From: Terriglobia bacterium
GTDB lineage: Bacteria; Acidobacteriota; Terriglobia; Acidiferrales; UBA7541
Assembly: GCA_020072765.1 (NCBI GenBank)
Contig: JAIQGD010000023.1
Coordinates: 1 to 62,360 of the forward strand
Length of the DNA stretch: 62,360 nt
Reading direction: 5' to 3'
Both the position numbers and the translations under genes were made by a program. The notes under the pieces were generated by a model that did no database searches, was not told where the DNA came from, and was given only the letters and a program-made list of their open reading frames with translations. Shown here piece by piece: positions 50,718 through 62,360 of the stretch (positions within the stretch are counted from its first letter, which is position 1; every line of letters begins with the position of its first letter).

Positions 50718-50744
50718 AGCGCGATATTTTTCCAGGAGAGATCA

Positions 50745-52055
50745 ATGGCCAGGATTATTGGAGCAGTGGCGACGTCGCATTCCCCGACGATCGGTTTCGC
50801 GCTGGACCGGAACAAGCAGAACGATCCGGATTGGGCGCCGATCTTCGAGGCCTACCAGCCGGTGCAGAAGTGGCTGGCCGAGAAGAAGCCCGACGTCATC
50901 TTTCTGATCTTCAACGACCACGTCACTTCCTTCTTCTTCAACCACTATTCGGCGTTCGCGCTGGGGATTGACGACGTCTATGGCGTGGCGGACGAAGGAG
51001 GAGGGCCGCGGGCCGTGCCTCCGGTCAAGGGACACGCCGCGCTGGCGCAGCACGTCGGGGCGTCGCTGGTGGCGGACGAATTCGACATGTCGTTCTTTCA
51101 GGACAAGCCGCTCGATCACGGCTGCTTTTCTCCGCTCTCGATGCTCTGGCCGCACGACGGAGGCTGGCCGGGTGCGATTGTTCCGCTGCAGGTGGGCGTG
51201 CTCCAGTTTCCGATTCCATCGCCGGCGCGCTGTTACAAGCTGGGCCAGGCCGTGCGGCGCGCCATCGAAAGCTATCCGGAAGATTTGTCGGTGGTGATCG
51301 CCGGAACGGGAGGGCTCTCGCATCAGGTGCACGGCGAGCGGGCGGGATTCAACAACACGCCGTGGGACAAGGAGTTTCTCGACCTCATTGAGAAGGACCC
51401 GGTGAGGCTGACGCAGATGACGGTGGCCGACTACGCGCGGCTGGGCGGGATGGAAGGCGCCGAGATCATCATGTGGCTGATCATGCGCGGCGCGCTCTCG
51501 AACAACGTCCGCAAGGTTCACCAGTCGTACTATCTGCCGACGATGACCGCCCTGGCGACGGCCATCTATGAGAACGAAGCCGAGGCGCCGAAGGCGGAGA
51601 ACTATCGGGAGCACCTGCACCACATGCAGTATCAATTGGCCGGCGCGGAGAAGCTCGAAGGGACCTATCCGTATACGCTGGCGCGGAGCCGCAAGGGATA
51701 TCGCCTCAACAAATTTCTGCACACCATGACCGACCCGAGTCACCGCAAGCGTTTCCTGGAAAATCCCGAGGCGCTGTTTGAGGAATGCGGGCTGCCCAGC
51801 GAAGAACGCGACTTGGTGCGCCGGCGCGACTGGCGGGGCATGATTCATTACGGCGTCAATTTCTTCATGCTGGAAAAGCTGGGCGCGGTGGTGGGCGTGT
51901 CGAATCTGCACATCTACGCCGCCATGCGCGGCCAGCCGTTCGAGGAATTTTTGAAGACGCGCAACAAGCCGGGCGCGCTCTACTCCGTGGCGGGCGCCAA
52001 CGCGCCGAAGCAGGATTGGGAGAAGGATGCGCCGGGCAAGCCCAAGGCCGGTTAA
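50745..52055 (+). CDS. galA: Gallate dioxygenase (class III extradiol dioxygenase, LigB plus LigA-like fusion)
   Basis: The enzyme cleaves gallate (3,4,5-trihydroxybenzoate) with ferrous iron to 4-oxalomesaconate. The 436-residue protein is the fused form found in GalA/DesB: residues 1-280 are LigB-like with metal ligands in SHSPT (His), FNDHVTSFFF (His) and GGLSHQVHGERAG, and residues ~310-420 are LigA-like (DPSHRKRFLENPEAL). The ATG 50745 has a good ribosome site. A longer frame starts inside the tRNA gene and is rejected. No other gallate or protocatechuate pathway gene is nearby. Protocatechuate 4,5-dioxygenase activity is the main alternative. Confidence 0.85.
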   Translation: MARIIGAVATSHSPTIGFALDRNKQNDPDWAPIFEAYQPVQKWLAEKKPDVIFLIFNDHVTSFFFNHYSAFALGIDDVYGVADEGGGPRAVPPVKGHAALAQHVGASLVADEFDMSFFQDKPLDHGCFSPLSMLWPHDGGWPGAIVPLQVGVLQFPIPSPARCYKLGQAVRRAIESYPEDLSVVIAGTGGLSHQVHGERAGFNNTPWDKEFLDLIEKDPVRLTQMTVADYARLGGMEGAEIIMWLIMRGALSNNVRKVHQSYYLPTMTALATAIYENEAEAPKAENYREHLHHMQYQLAGAEKLEGTYPYTLARSRKGYRLNKFLHTMTDPSHRKRFLENPEALFEECGLPSEERDLVRRRDWRGMIHYGVNFFMLEKLGAVVGVSNLHIYAAMRGQPFEEFLKTRNKPGALYSVAGANAPKQDWEKDAPGKPKAG

Positions 52056-52073
52056 GGCAATCCGGGGAATGCC

Positions 52074-52190
52074 GGGTCGGCAAATTCCGCCGACCCGCCT
52101 CTACAAAGGCATTGTCGGGACGGTTTTGTAGAGGCTGGTCGGCCGCCCTTGCCGGCCGGGCAAGATTTCCCGGCCGGGCGCGGTTGACGC
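52074..52190. repeat. Cluster of nested palindromes, two inverted TTTGTAGAGGC units
   Basis: A GGGTCGGC/GCCGACCC hairpin (52074-52096) is followed by GCCTCTACAAA (52097-52107) and its exact complement TTTGTAGAGGC (52125-52135). GC-rich pairs run to about 52180. The two units are head to head and akin to those at 50697 and 61006. No gene is present. Confidence 0.6.
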
Positions 52191-52339
52191 GCCGCGGGGG
52201 ATTCCCTATACTGAGGATGTTGATGGCGGCGCTGCACGGGGCCGCCGTTCCTGCCTTCTTCCTTCTCGGATTCCGAACAAGTGAAAGGCGGATTGAAACC
52301 AGGGTTTGTCACCAAATCACCCGTCGGGAAACTCTTCCT

Positions 52340-53629
52340 ATGACTGAAGCCACCTGCAGGCGCGAAATGGAGCTGGAAATACCAGCCGAGAACGTACAGA
52401 AGGCCACGGAAAAAGTGGCGCGCGACATCGCGCGGGTAGCCCGCATTCCGGGATTCCGTCCCGGCAAGGCGCCAGTGACCATCGTGCGGCGGCGTTTCGC
52501 CGACGACATCCAGGGCGAAGTGGTGCAGTCGCTGGTGCCGGAATATCTCGAGAAGGCGCTGGACGAGAAGAAACTCGTTCCGGTGGCGCGTCCCGAGGTC
52601 GATAAAGTCGAATACAAGGAAGGCGAGCCGCTGCGCTTCCGCGCCGTCTTCGAGGTTCTTCCGGAATTCGAGCTGGGCGACTACAAGAATCTGCACGTGC
52701 AGGTGGACGCGATCGAAGTCGGGGACGCGCAGGTGGACAAGGCGCTGGAAGAGATGCGCGAGCGCGTGGCCACGTTCGTGCCCATCGAAGGCCGCCCGGC
52801 GCAGGACGGCGATTACGCCCTCATCAAGATTGCGGGCATGCCCGCCGGGGGCGGCGAGCCGGTGCAGGCGGACAACATCATGTGCCATCTGGGCGCCGAG
52901 GAAACGGTCGCCAGCTTCACCGAAAACCTGCGCGGCGCGACGCCGGGCGAAACCAAAAAGTTTCAGACGGTCTACCCGGAGGATTTTCCGGACCCCAAGC
53001 TGGCCGGCAAGACCTACGATTATTCCGTCGAGCTGCAAGCGATCAAGGAAAAGAAGCTGCCGGAGCTGAACGACGAATTTGCCAAGGACGCGGCGAGCGA
53101 GCAGGGAAACGTCACCACGCTGGCCGAGCTGCGCCAGAAGATTCGCGAGAGCCTGGAGGCACACAAGCAGGAGCAGCAGTCGGCGCAGGGCCGCGAGAAG
53201 ATTCTCGAGCAGTTGGTGAAGCAGCATGATTTTCCGGTGCCCGAAGCGCTGATCGAACATCAGATGGACACGCGGCTGGAGCGCGTGGTGCGGTCGCTGG
53301 CGGCGCAGGGGATGGATCCGCGCGCCGCGAACATCGATTGGATGTCGCTCCGCCGGGGCCAGCGCGACCGGGCCGTGGCCGACGTGAAGGCCGAACTCCT
53401 GCTGGACCGCATTGCCACCGCCGAAAAGATTGAAGCCACCGAGGAAGACGTCGAAAAGGAGCTGGCGGAGGCCGCGCAGGGCAGTGGCGAATCGGCGACA
53501 TCGTTGCGCGCTCGCTTGACAAAGCAGGGGGCCCTCGATAGGATGAAATCGAAGTTGCGCAGCGAAAAAACAATCGAGTGGTTGTACCGCACCTCCCGAA
53601 TCGAGACGACAGCCCAACGTGAAACATAG
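52340..53629 (+). CDS. tig: Trigger factor (ribosome-bound chaperone and prolyl isomerase)
   Basis: The 429-residue protein has three parts: an N-terminal ribosome-binding domain with the [12 protein letters not shown] signature, a middle FKBP-like prolyl isomerase domain (from about residue 155, GDYALIK..), and a helical C-terminal chaperone domain (~260-429). The chosen ATG 52340 gives an N-terminus a few residues shorter than in E. coli. A longer open frame begins inside the upstream gene and is rejected. It starts the tig-clpP-clpX-lon order common to many bacteria. Confidence 0.9.
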   Translation: MTEATCRREMELEIPAENVQKATEKVARDIARVARIPGFRPGKAPVTIVRRRFADDIQGEVVQSLVPEYLEKALDEKKLVPVARPEVDKVEYKEGEPLRFRAVFEVLPEFELGDYKNLHVQVDAIEVGDAQVDKALEEMRERVATFVPIEGRPAQDGDYALIKIAGMPAGGGEPVQADNIMCHLGAEETVASFTENLRGATPGETKKFQTVYPEDFPDPKLAGKTYDYSVELQAIKEKKLPELNDEFAKDAASEQGNVTTLAELRQKIRESLEAHKQEQQSAQGREKILEQLVKQHDFPVPEALIEHQMDTRLERVVRSLAAQGMDPRAANIDWMSLRRGQRDRAVADVKAELLLDRIATAEKIEATEEDVEKELAEAAQGSGESATSLRARLTKQGALDRMKSKLRSEKTIEWLYRTSRIETTAQRET

Positions 53630-53669
53630 CCTCGGATTCGGGTTCCTCCGCGCGCAAGAAACTTCCAAA

Positions 53670-54290
53670 ATGAGACAAAACGACGACGCCAGTCCCCGTG
53701 CCACAACGCTGGTTCCCATGGTGGTCGAACAGACCAACCGGGGCGAGCGGGCTTACGATATTTATTCCCGGCTGCTGAAGGACCACATCATTTTCATCGG
53801 CACGCCGATTGATGATCATGTGGCCAATCTGGTGACCGCCCAGCTGCTGTTCCTGGAGTCCGAGGACCCGGAGAAGGACATCTCCGTGTACATCAACTCC
53901 CCAGGCGGGTCGATTTCGGCGGGGATGGCCATTTACGACACCATGCAGTTCGTCCGCCCCGACGTGGTCACCTACTGCATCGGGCAGTCGGCTTCGATCG
54001 CGGCGCTGCTGCTGGCCGCGGGCACGGCCAAGAAGCGCTATGCGCTGCCCAACTCGCGCGTGCTGATTCATCAGCCGTGGATGTCGGGCCTTTCCGGCCA
54101 GGCCACGGACATTGATATTCACGCCAAGGAAATCATCCGCACGCGGGCGTCGCTCAATAACCTGCTGGCGTTTCACACCGGCCAGCCGGTGGAAAAGATC
54201 GAGAAGGACGTGGAGCGCGATTTCATCATGACCGCCGAACAGGCCAAGGCCTACGGCATCGTCGATGAAATCATCTCCAAGCACCGCTAA
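53670..54290 (+). CDS. clpP: ATP-dependent Clp protease proteolytic subunit
   Basis: ClpP is the serine protease chamber that works with ClpX or ClpA. The 206-residue protein has the catalytic Ser in [11 protein letters not shown], the His in VLIHQP, and the Asp in the [10 protein letters not shown] stretch. The start at 53670 (MRQNDDAS) is preferred. A GTG at 53619 would overlap the end of tig and add 17 residues. It precedes clpX by 119 bases, in which a TAGAAT hexamer (54353-54358) may be a -10 box. Confidence 0.93.
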   Translation: MRQNDDASPRATTLVPMVVEQTNRGERAYDIYSRLLKDHIIFIGTPIDDHVANLVTAQLLFLESEDPEKDISVYINSPGGSISAGMAIYDTMQFVRPDVVTYCIGQSASIAALLLAAGTAKKRYALPNSRVLIHQPWMSGLSGQATDIDIHAKEIIRTRASLNNLLAFHTGQPVEKIEKDVERDFIMTAEQAKAYGIVDEIISKHR

Positions 54291-54409
54291 TCGCGTTCCA
54301 AAGGGTTAGTAGCGCATGCGAGGAATCGCGCCGCGAGGGCCGGCTTTCGTCCTAGAATAGGGCACGGATTCAGAAGCGGTGTGGGTCGGACCAGAGGGGG
54401 GCCTCCTCA

Positions 54410-55660
54410 GTGAAACGGTTCACTCCAGAAGAGCCGTTACGTTGTTCCTTCTGCCATAAGACGCAGGAGCAGGTGGAGAAGCTCATCAGCTCTCCATCCG
54501 AGTATCCGCGCTCCTATATCTGCAACGAGTGCGTGGGCGTCTGCCAGCAGATTCTCGAGGACGAGAAGCGCGAGCAAGCCAGCCCCGTCAGCCGGCGCCT
54601 GCCGCGCCCGCCCGAGATCAAGGCCTTTCTCGACGGCTACGTCATCGGCCAGGACAAGACCAAGAAGAAGCTGGCCGTGGCGGTGTACAACCATTACAAG
54701 CGCGTCTTCCTGAACCGCCAGCCCGGCGACGTCGAGCTGACCAAGTCGAATATCCTGCTGATCGGGCCGACCGGCACGGGCAAGACGCTGCTGGCGCAGA
54801 CGCTGTCGCGCATGCTGGATGTGCCCTTCGCCATCGTCGACGCCACGACGCTCACCGAAGCCGGCTACGTCGGCGAGGACGTCGAAAACATCATTTTGAA
54901 GCTGCTGCAGGCCGCCGACGGAGACGTCCAGAAGGCCCAGCAGGGCATCATCTACATCGACGAGATCGACAAGATTTCCAAGAAGGACGAGAACCCCTCC
55001 ATCACCCGGGACGTTTCCGGCGAGGGAGTGCAGCAGGCGCTGCTGAAAATTCTCGAAGGCACGGTGGCCAACGTTCCCCCGCAGGGCGGACGCAAGCACC
55101 CGCACCAGGAATTCACGCCGGTGGACACGACCAACATCCTGTTCATCTGCGGCGGAGCCTTCGTGGGGCTGGAAAAGACCATCGAGCGCCGCGTGGGGCA
55201 GAAGTCGCTGGGTTTCAACGCTGATGCGCAGCCGGCGACGGTGACGCGCCGCAACATCGAGATGCTCGAACAGGTGCAGCCCACCGACCTGATCCGCTAC
55301 GGCTTGATCCCGGAATTCGTCGGGCGGCTGCCGGTGATGGGCGTGCTGAGCGATCTGGACAAGGGCGCGCTGGTCCGCATCCTGACCGAGCCCAAGAATT
55401 CGCTGGTGCGCCAGTATCAGAGGCTGTTCGAGTTTGAGAACGTCCGGCTGCGCTTCACCGACGACGCGCTGGAAACGGTGGCGGAGCTGGCGCTGCAGCG
55501 CAAGGTGGGAGCGCGCGGCCTGCGCATGATTCTCGAGGATTTGATGCTGGAAATGATGTACCACTTGCCGGCGCAGCGGAAGTTGCGCGACTTCGTGGTG
55601 ACGGGGGAGATGGTCAAGAGCCGCGAAATCAACTGGAGCCTGCTGGAAAAGGCGGGCTAG
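54410..55660 (+). CDS. clpX: ATP-dependent Clp protease ATP-binding subunit ClpX
   Basis: The 416-residue unfoldase has an N-terminal zinc-binding domain ([15 protein letters not shown] and ICNECVGVC), then an AAA+ domain with the [16 protein letters not shown] Walker [11 protein letters not shown] Walker B and VGEDVEN pore-1 segment. [23 protein letters not shown] fits sensor and arginine-finger parts. The GTG start has a purine-rich AGAGGGGGG region upstream. It feeds substrates to ClpP. Confidence 0.95.
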   Translation: MKRFTPEEPLRCSFCHKTQEQVEKLISSPSEYPRSYICNECVGVCQQILEDEKREQASPVSRRLPRPPEIKAFLDGYVIGQDKTKKKLAVAVYNHYKRVFLNRQPGDVELTKSNILLIGPTGTGKTLLAQTLSRMLDVPFAIVDATTLTEAGYVGEDVENIILKLLQAADGDVQKAQQGIIYIDEIDKISKKDENPSITRDVSGEGVQQALLKILEGTVANVPPQGGRKHPHQEFTPVDTTNILFICGGAFVGLEKTIERRVGQKSLGFNADAQPATVTRRNIEMLEQVQPTDLIRYGLIPEFVGRLPVMGVLSDLDKGALVRILTEPKNSLVRQYQRLFEFENVRLRFTDDALETVAELALQRKVGARGLRMILEDLMLEMMYHLPAQRKLRDFVVTGEMVKSREINWSLLEKAG

Positions 55661-55707
55661 TTTTCCGGTTTTGCCTGCGCGATCCAGCCAGGCGCCAAGG
55701 AAATTCG

Positions 55708-58116
<2,409 letters not shown>

Positions 58117-58297
58117 GTCCCTTCGGTCACCCCACTCCCTGCACGGCAGGTTCGGCCCGCGACCGGAGCATGAAAATTATCTGTCGGGAAGCCCGTTTGA
58201 CAATCTGGGAAAGCGTGCCTCAAGCAACGCGCCCGCCCCGGATCAATTTCAAAGCAAGTTCGTGCCTGCAAACCAGGCTGGAGAAGGAAAGAACGCG

Positions 58298-59557
58298 ATG
58301 AGCATTAGCCTTGCAGAACTGAAAGACAAAAACATCACCGACCTGGCGAAAATCGCCAAGGAGCTCAATATTCCCGGCTCCTCCGGCATGCGCAAGCAGG
58401 AGCTGATCTTCCAGATCCTCCGCGCGCAGACCGAAAAGAACGGCCTCATCTTCTCCGAGGGCGTTCTGGAGTGCCTGCCCGACGGCTTCGGCTTCCTGCG
58501 CGCCCCGGAATACAACTACCTGCCGGGACCGGACGACATCTACGTCTCGCCGTCGCAGATCCGCAAGTTCGACCTGCGCACCGGCGACACCGTCTCCGGC
58601 CAGGTCCGCCCGCCCAAGGACGGCGAGCGCTATTTCGCGCTCATCAAGGTCGAGGCCATCAATTTCGAAGACCCGGAAATCACGCGCACCAAGATTTTCT
58701 TCGACAACCTGACGCCGCTCTACCCCCAGGACCGCATTCGCCTGGAGACCACCAAGGAAAATCTCACCGGGCGCGTGCTGGACATGCTCTGCCCGGTCGG
58801 CAAGGGACAGCGCGGCCTGATCGTCGCGCCCCCGCGCACCGGCAAGACCATGATGCTGCAGTCCATCGCCAATTCCATCACCACCAACCACCCGGAGATC
58901 GCGCTGATCGTCCTGCTGATCGACGAGCGGCCCGAGGAAGTCACCGACATGCAGCGCACGGTGAAGGGCGAGGTCATCAGCTCGACTTTCGACGAGCCGC
59001 CCCAGCGCCACATCCAGGTGGCGGAAATGGTGCTCGAGAAGGCCAAGCGCCTGGTCGAGCACAAGCGCGACGTCGTGATTCTGCTCGACTCGCTCACCCG
59101 CCTGGGCCGCGCCTATAACGCCGTCACGCCGCCGTCCGGCAAGGTCCTCTCCGGCGGTATCGACGCCAACGCCCTGCAGCGGCCGCGCCGCTTCTTCGCC
59201 GCGGCCCGCAACGTCGAGGAGGGCGGCTCGCTCACCATCATGGCCACCGCGCTGATCGATACCGGCAGCCGCATGGACGACGTCATCTTCGAGGAATTCA
59301 AGGGCACCGGCAACATGGAAATCAACCTGGACCGCCGCCTCGTTGACAAGCGCGTCTTCCCGACCATCGACATCAACCGCTCGGGCACCCGTAAGGACGA
59401 ACTGCTGCTGCCCGCCGACGAGCTGAACCGCATCTGGGTGCTGCGCAAGGTGCTCAGCCCGCTTTCGACCGTCGAAGCGATGGAGCTTCTCCTGGGCCGC
59501 CTGTCGAAGACCAAGACCAACGCGGAATTCCTGGCTTCGATGTCCAGCCCGGCGTAG
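58298..59557 (+). CDS. rho: Transcription termination factor Rho
   Basis: The 419-residue protein is the RNA-dependent helicase. It has the N-terminal [16 protein letters not shown] helices, the RNA-binding GFGFLR in an OB-fold, the [14 protein letters not shown] Walker A and [16 protein letters not shown] Walker B, and the secondary RNA-binding loop ([14 protein letters not shown]). The ATG 58298 is used; a GTG-like start at 58262 would add 12 unrelated residues. No upstream ORF overlaps. Confidence 0.95.
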   Translation: MSISLAELKDKNITDLAKIAKELNIPGSSGMRKQELIFQILRAQTEKNGLIFSEGVLECLPDGFGFLRAPEYNYLPGPDDIYVSPSQIRKFDLRTGDTVSGQVRPPKDGERYFALIKVEAINFEDPEITRTKIFFDNLTPLYPQDRIRLETTKENLTGRVLDMLCPVGKGQRGLIVAPPRTGKTMMLQSIANSITTNHPEIALIVLLIDERPEEVTDMQRTVKGEVISSTFDEPPQRHIQVAEMVLEKAKRLVEHKRDVVILLDSLTRLGRAYNAVTPPSGKVLSGGIDANALQRPRRFFAAARNVEEGGSLTIMATALIDTGSRMDDVIFEEFKGTGNMEINLDRRLVDKRVFPTIDINRSGTRKDELLLPADELNRIWVLRKVLSPLSTVEAMELLLGRLSKTKTNAEFLASMSSPA

Positions 59558-59647
59558 GATTGTTTACGGGGCCACCGGGCCCCTGTCCCCTTCCAGAAAG
59601 CACCCGCCTGCCCGGCGCGTGTGCGGTGACGGAAGGAGGCAGCGCCC

Positions 59648-60883
59648 GTGGAAAAATTTCTCGCCCGCCAACCCATCTTCAATTCCAAGCTCGGCGTGTA
59701 CGGATACGAGTTGTTGTATCGCGCCGGGGCGGAAAACCGTTTCTTTCCAGGCCAGACCGACGTGGCCAGCGCCTCGGCCGCCGATAATCTGCTTCTGTTC
59801 GGGCTGGACCGTCTCACGCAGGGGCGCCGCGCGTTTGTCAACTGCACGCGCGACTTCCTGCTCCGGGATTACCCCGCGCTGCTGCCCAAGGACCGCGTGG
59901 TGCTGGAGATTCTCGAGGACGTCGTCATCGACGAGAGTCTCCTCGACGCCTGCCGCCGCCTGAAGCAGGCCGGGTATCTTCTGGCTCTAGACGACTACCA
60001 GGAATCGCCCGACTGGCAACGCCTGGTGTCGCTGGCGGATTTCATCAAGGTGGACCTGCTGGCCACGCCCCCGGCCGAACAGCTGCGCCTGGCGCGCCAG
60101 TTCGCGCACCACAACGTCCGGCTGGTGGCCGAAAAGGTCGAAACCCACGAGGATTTTCAGCGCACGCTCCGCTGGGGCTACTCCTTCTTTCAGGGCTACT
60201 TTTTCAGCCGGCCGCAGATGGTGACGCACCACGACATCCCCGCGTCCAAGATGAATTACCTGGCGGTCCTGCAGACCGTGAACCGCTCGCCCCTGGACAT
60301 GGAGCAGGTGGGCCAGCAGATCAAGGCCGAAGCGTCGCTCAGCTACCGCCTGTTGCGCTACCTGAATTCGCCGGCCTTTTTCCTGGCCGCCGAAATCCAC
60401 TCCATCCCGCACGCGCTGGCCCTGCTGGGCGAACGCGGCGTGCGCAAATGGGTGTCGCTGGTCGCCGTGGCCTGCCTGGCCGAGGAAAAGCCCGAGGAAC
60501 TGATCCTGTTGCCGCTGGTGCGCGCTCGTTTTTGCGAGAAAATGGCTCGTTCCACGGGGCACGCCGGCGCCGCCAACGACCTCTTCCTTCTGGGCCTGCT
60601 CTCGGCCATGGACGCGATTCTGGATATGAAGATGGAGGAGGTGGTCCAGGAAGTTCCCGTGGGCCGGGAAATCCGCGAGGCGCTGCTCGGCGAGCCGAAC
60701 TCCCTGCGCCGCATCCTCGATCTCGTGCTGCTGTATGAAAAGGGCGCGTGGGAGGAGATCGAACGCGCCGGCGCGCGGCTGAAGATTCCCGAGGGCGTGA
60801 TTTCGTCCACCTACGTCGAGGCCACCATCTGGGCCCGCGAAATTCTCGCCGGCCATCCCGCCGGCCAAGCCGAGACCCGATGA
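59648..60883 (+). CDS. EAL and HDOD domain protein (YuxH-type)
   Basis: A 411-residue two-domain protein. The N-terminal ~200 residues are an EAL-like domain starting with ARQPIFNSKLGVYGYELLYR. The usual EAL triplet is Glu-Leu-Leu, and other metal-binding residues look incomplete, which is common in this family, so c-di-GMP hydrolysis is doubtful. The C-terminal ~200 residues are an HDOD domain (SLSYRLLRYLNSPAF, RGVRKWVSLV), a non-catalytic relative of HD hydrolases used in signalling. It follows rho by 90 bases and starts with GTG behind a GGAGG site. Confidence 0.87.
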   Translation: MEKFLARQPIFNSKLGVYGYELLYRAGAENRFFPGQTDVASASAADNLLLFGLDRLTQGRRAFVNCTRDFLLRDYPALLPKDRVVLEILEDVVIDESLLDACRRLKQAGYLLALDDYQESPDWQRLVSLADFIKVDLLATPPAEQLRLARQFAHHNVRLVAEKVETHEDFQRTLRWGYSFFQGYFFSRPQMVTHHDIPASKMNYLAVLQTVNRSPLDMEQVGQQIKAEASLSYRLLRYLNSPAFFLAAEIHSIPHALALLGERGVRKWVSLVAVACLAEEKPEELILLPLVRARFCEKMARSTGHAGAANDLFLLGLLSAMDAILDMKMEEVVQEVPVGREIREALLGEPNSLRRILDLVLLYEKGAWEEIERAGARLKIPEGVISSTYVEATIWAREILAGHPAGQAETR

Positions 60884-60913
60884 AGGGTTCCGGCGGGCCC
60901 GCTACGAGATACG

Positions 60914-61040
60914 GTTTTGTGGGACAGCCACTCTTGGCTGTCCAGGCGGGCGGAGTCGAAAGCGCGGGCGCACAGCCAGGAGTGGCTTTGCCACGCTGAA
61001 GAGTTTTGTAGCGGCCGGTCCCGCGCAGCGGGACCGGGCA
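60914..61040. repeat. Composite of three palindromic repeat units
   Basis: In order: GGACAGCCA/TGGCTGTCC, a perfect 9-bp hairpin (60921-60942) preceded by TTTTGTG; a GCACAGCCAGGAGTGGC unit (60970-60994) close to that at 47065; and TTGTAGCGGCCGGTCCCGCG (61006-61025), whose reverse complement occurs at 50697-50716, with its own CGGTCCCGC/GCGGGACCG hairpin (61016-61036). No gene is seen between the EAL/HDOD gene and cmk. Confidence 0.65.
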
Positions 61041-61081
61041 TCTCGTGCTAACTGACAGCGTGTTCCTGGGAGAAGTTCCGG

Positions 61082-61765
61082 TTAGCCGGTCTTGCCGGCC
61101 GCCTGGCCCTTGGCCAGCAGGACGATCAGCCGCGCGACTTCCTCGGGTTCCATGGCCGTGCTGTCCACCACCACGGCGTCGGGGGCGCGGACCAGCGGCG
61201 AGGAGCTGCGCTCGCGGTCGCGCCGGTCGCGTTCGTGGACTTCTTCCAGCGTGCGCGCCAGGTCGATCGCGTCGCCCTTCTGCTGGTGCTCGCGCCAGCG
61301 CCGCTCCGCGCGGACTTCCGCCGAGGCCGTCAGGAAAATCTTCAGCTGCGCATCCGGGAAAACCACGCTGCCGATGTCGCGCCCCTCCATCACCACGCCG
61401 CCGCGCTCGCCCGCGCGGCGCTGCTCGGCCACCAGGACGTGACGCACGCCGGGCACCACGGCGATCTTCGAGGCCGACTGCGACACTTCCGGCGTGCGAA
61501 TCGCGGCGGTCACGTCTTCGCCATCGAGAAACACCCGCTGCGCGCCATCCTGCACGCGCAAGTCGATGTGTGTGGCTTGCGCGAGCGCCGTCAGTGCGCC
61601 CGCATCGTCCAGCGAGACGCCTCGCCGCAGCGCCTTGAGCGCCACCGCCCGGTACATCGCCCCCGAGTCAATGTAGACGTAGCCCAGCAGCGCCGCCACG
61701 CGCCGCGCCACCGTGCTCTTGCCCGAGCCCACCGGGCCGTCAATTGCTATGATCAGCTTTTGCAT
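61082..61765 (-). CDS. cmk: Cytidylate kinase
   Basis: CMP/dCMP kinase recycles and makes nucleotides. The 227-residue protein has IAIDGPVGSGKSTVARRVA (Walker A), YIDSGAMYRAVAL, the GRDIGSVVFPDA region with the substrate-binding Arg/Asp, and RDRRDRERSSSPL near the end. The length is normal for the bacterial form. It is the last gene of a short minus-strand operon behind the small membrane protein and mutL. Confidence 0.95.
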   Translation of the reverse strand: MQKLIIAIDGPVGSGKSTVARRVAALLGYVYIDSGAMYRAVALKALRRGVSLDDAGALTALAQATHIDLRVQDGAQRVFLDGEDVTAAIRTPEVSQSASKIAVVPGVRHVLVAEQRRAGERGGVVMEGRDIGSVVFPDAQLKIFLTASAEVRAERRWREHQQKGDAIDLARTLEEVHERDRRDRERSSSPLVRAPDAVVVDSTAMEPEEVARLIVLLAKGQAAGKTG

Positions 61766-61773
61766 CGATAGAG

Positions 61774-62049
61774 CTACTTCGTCCTAAACACTATCCACAG
61801 TACAGTGACCAAGCCGATGCCTGCGAAAACTGCACTACCGATCGCCGAACCGGCGAAAATCTTGTGGATTGGACTGTTTGGAAACCGGCGCCTGTACAGT
61901 TCAACAACACGATTCCCTTCCCACGGCAAGAAAAGTCCTTTGGTTACTACTCCCATGGCACCGATGCAGCCCATCGCAACGAAGATACAAACGATGAAGG
62001 CTGTCCCGACCATCAACAGCAACCAGTTCGTTATGTGTGAGCCTTGCAT
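61774..62049 (-). CDS. Small two-helix membrane protein of unknown function
   Basis: A 91-residue protein with two hydrophobic stretches (about residues 9-34 and 66-88) separated by a polar loop containing Pro-Trp-Glu-Gly-Asn-Arg-Val-Val-Glu-Leu-Tyr-Arg-Arg-Arg-Phe. No family is recognised. It lies between mutL and cmk with gaps of 3 and 8 bases. Its sequence is visibly less GC-rich than its neighbours, which may mean recent acquisition. Function cannot be assigned. Confidence 0.55.
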   Translation of the reverse strand: MQGSHITNWLLLMVGTAFIVCIFVAMGCIGAMGVVTKGLFLPWEGNRVVELYRRRFPNSPIHKIFAGSAIGSAVFAGIGLVTVLWIVFRTK

Positions 62050-62052
62050 GAG

Positions 62053-62360
62053 CTAGATGCGCTTGAATGCGCGCTCGATCTCGCGCACCGAATAGCGCAG
62101 CACCACCGGCCGGCCGTGCGGGCAGCTCATGGGGTACTCGGTCCGGGCCAGCTCGCCGAGCAGCCATTCCATCTTCTTCGTGTCCAGCGGCGTGGTCACC
62201 TTGATGGCCGCGTGGCACGCCGTCGAAGCGGCGATCTTCGATTGCAGCGTGTCGATCGAGATGGACTGGTTCTCGCGCGCGATGCCGTCCAGAATCTCGA
62301 ACAGCAGCTTTTCCGCGTCGCCGCCGGCGATGCCCGCGGGCGCCGCCTGAATCGCCACGC
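62053..62360 (-). CDS. mutL: DNA mismatch repair protein MutL, C-terminal part (N-terminus beyond window)
   Basis: The reading frame runs to the right edge of the window, so only the C-terminal ~101 residues are present. It contains ACHAAIKVTTPL and the SCPHGRPVVLRYS motif of the MutL dimerisation/endonuclease domain, where the Cys/His pair helps bind metal. The ATPase domain is outside. MutL links MutS to nicking and excision in mismatch repair. It leads the small operon with the two-helix protein and cmk. Confidence 0.85.
   Translation of the reverse strand, partial: VAIQAAPAGIAGGDAEKLLFEILDGIARENQSISIDTLQSKIAASTACHAAIKVTTPLDTKKMEWLLGELARTEYPMSCPHGRPVVLRYSVREIERAFKRI

Noticed and set aside
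50571-50744. N-terminal extension of the gallate dioxygenase frame
   Set aside because: It reads through the tRNA-Leu gene; the ATG at 50745 has a ribosome site and fits the family start.
51785-52339. 185-codon N-terminal extension of trigger factor
   Set aside because: It overlaps the dioxygenase gene and crosses a palindromic repeat cluster; the family start is at 52340.

Overview
The window looks like a piece of an Acidobacteriota chromosome, most like Acidobacteriia such as the Koribacter/Sulfotelmatobacter group. This is inferred from gene content and style: an ECF sigma/serine-threonine kinase pair, a three-domain kinase-SUMF1-hydrolase, a GT21/HpnI-like glycosyltransferase, a DUF4388 response regulator, an uncoupled Fo ATP synthase gene set and many palindromic intergenic repeats. 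No rRNA is present; one tRNA (Leu, anticodon TAG) is.

Region 1 (1-12.5 kb, all + strand, visibly less GC-rich than the rest) is a surface polysaccharide cluster. It holds three glycosyltransferases, two polyprenyl-phosphate sugar-phosphate transferases, GalE, and a nucleotide-heptose set (GmhA-type isomerase, HddA-type kinase, HddC-type nucleotidyltransferase and a HAD phosphatase where GmhB would be expected). A TPR lipoprotein-like or secreted protein and a GT21 glycosyltransferase follow. It ends in mobile-element debris at 12.55-13.25 kb: a broken IS3-type transposase, a ribbon-helix-helix remnant and the first ~34 codons of a serine recombinase.

Region 2 (13.25-28.7 kb, mostly - strand, GC-rich) encodes a GT39 membrane glycosyltransferase with asparagine synthase B, a MacB-like permease, a 170-bp inverted-repeat element, a LytS-like histidine kinase, the kinase-SUMF1-hydrolase protein with a decayed sigma factor upstream, and the CP-ATP-grasp/alpha-E/transglutaminase operon. 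GTP cyclohydrolase II (+), a second copy of the repeat, ThiS and a conserved hypothetical follow.

Region 3 (28.7-42.0 kb, +) is one respiratory complex I operon, nuoA-C-D-EF-G-H-J-K-L-M-N, with a good sigma70 promoter. NuoE and NuoF are fused, and nuoB and nuoI, which carry the last iron-sulfur clusters, are absent. Region 4 (42.3-50.4 kb, -) is a probable moaC / response regulator / mog / atpZ / atpI / atpB / atpE transcript ending at a clear terminator, then a SnoaL-like protein, moeA-purA and a zinc-ribbon DUF4870 protein.

Region 5 (50.6-60.9 kb, +) has tRNA-Leu, a stand-alone gallate dioxygenase, the proteostasis run tig-clpP-clpX-lon, rho and an EAL/HDOD protein. Region 6 (61.1 kb to the end, -) is mutL (partial), a small membrane protein and cmk. 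Related palindromic repeats sit between many of these units, and one copy appears to supply the -10 box of the gallate dioxygenase.
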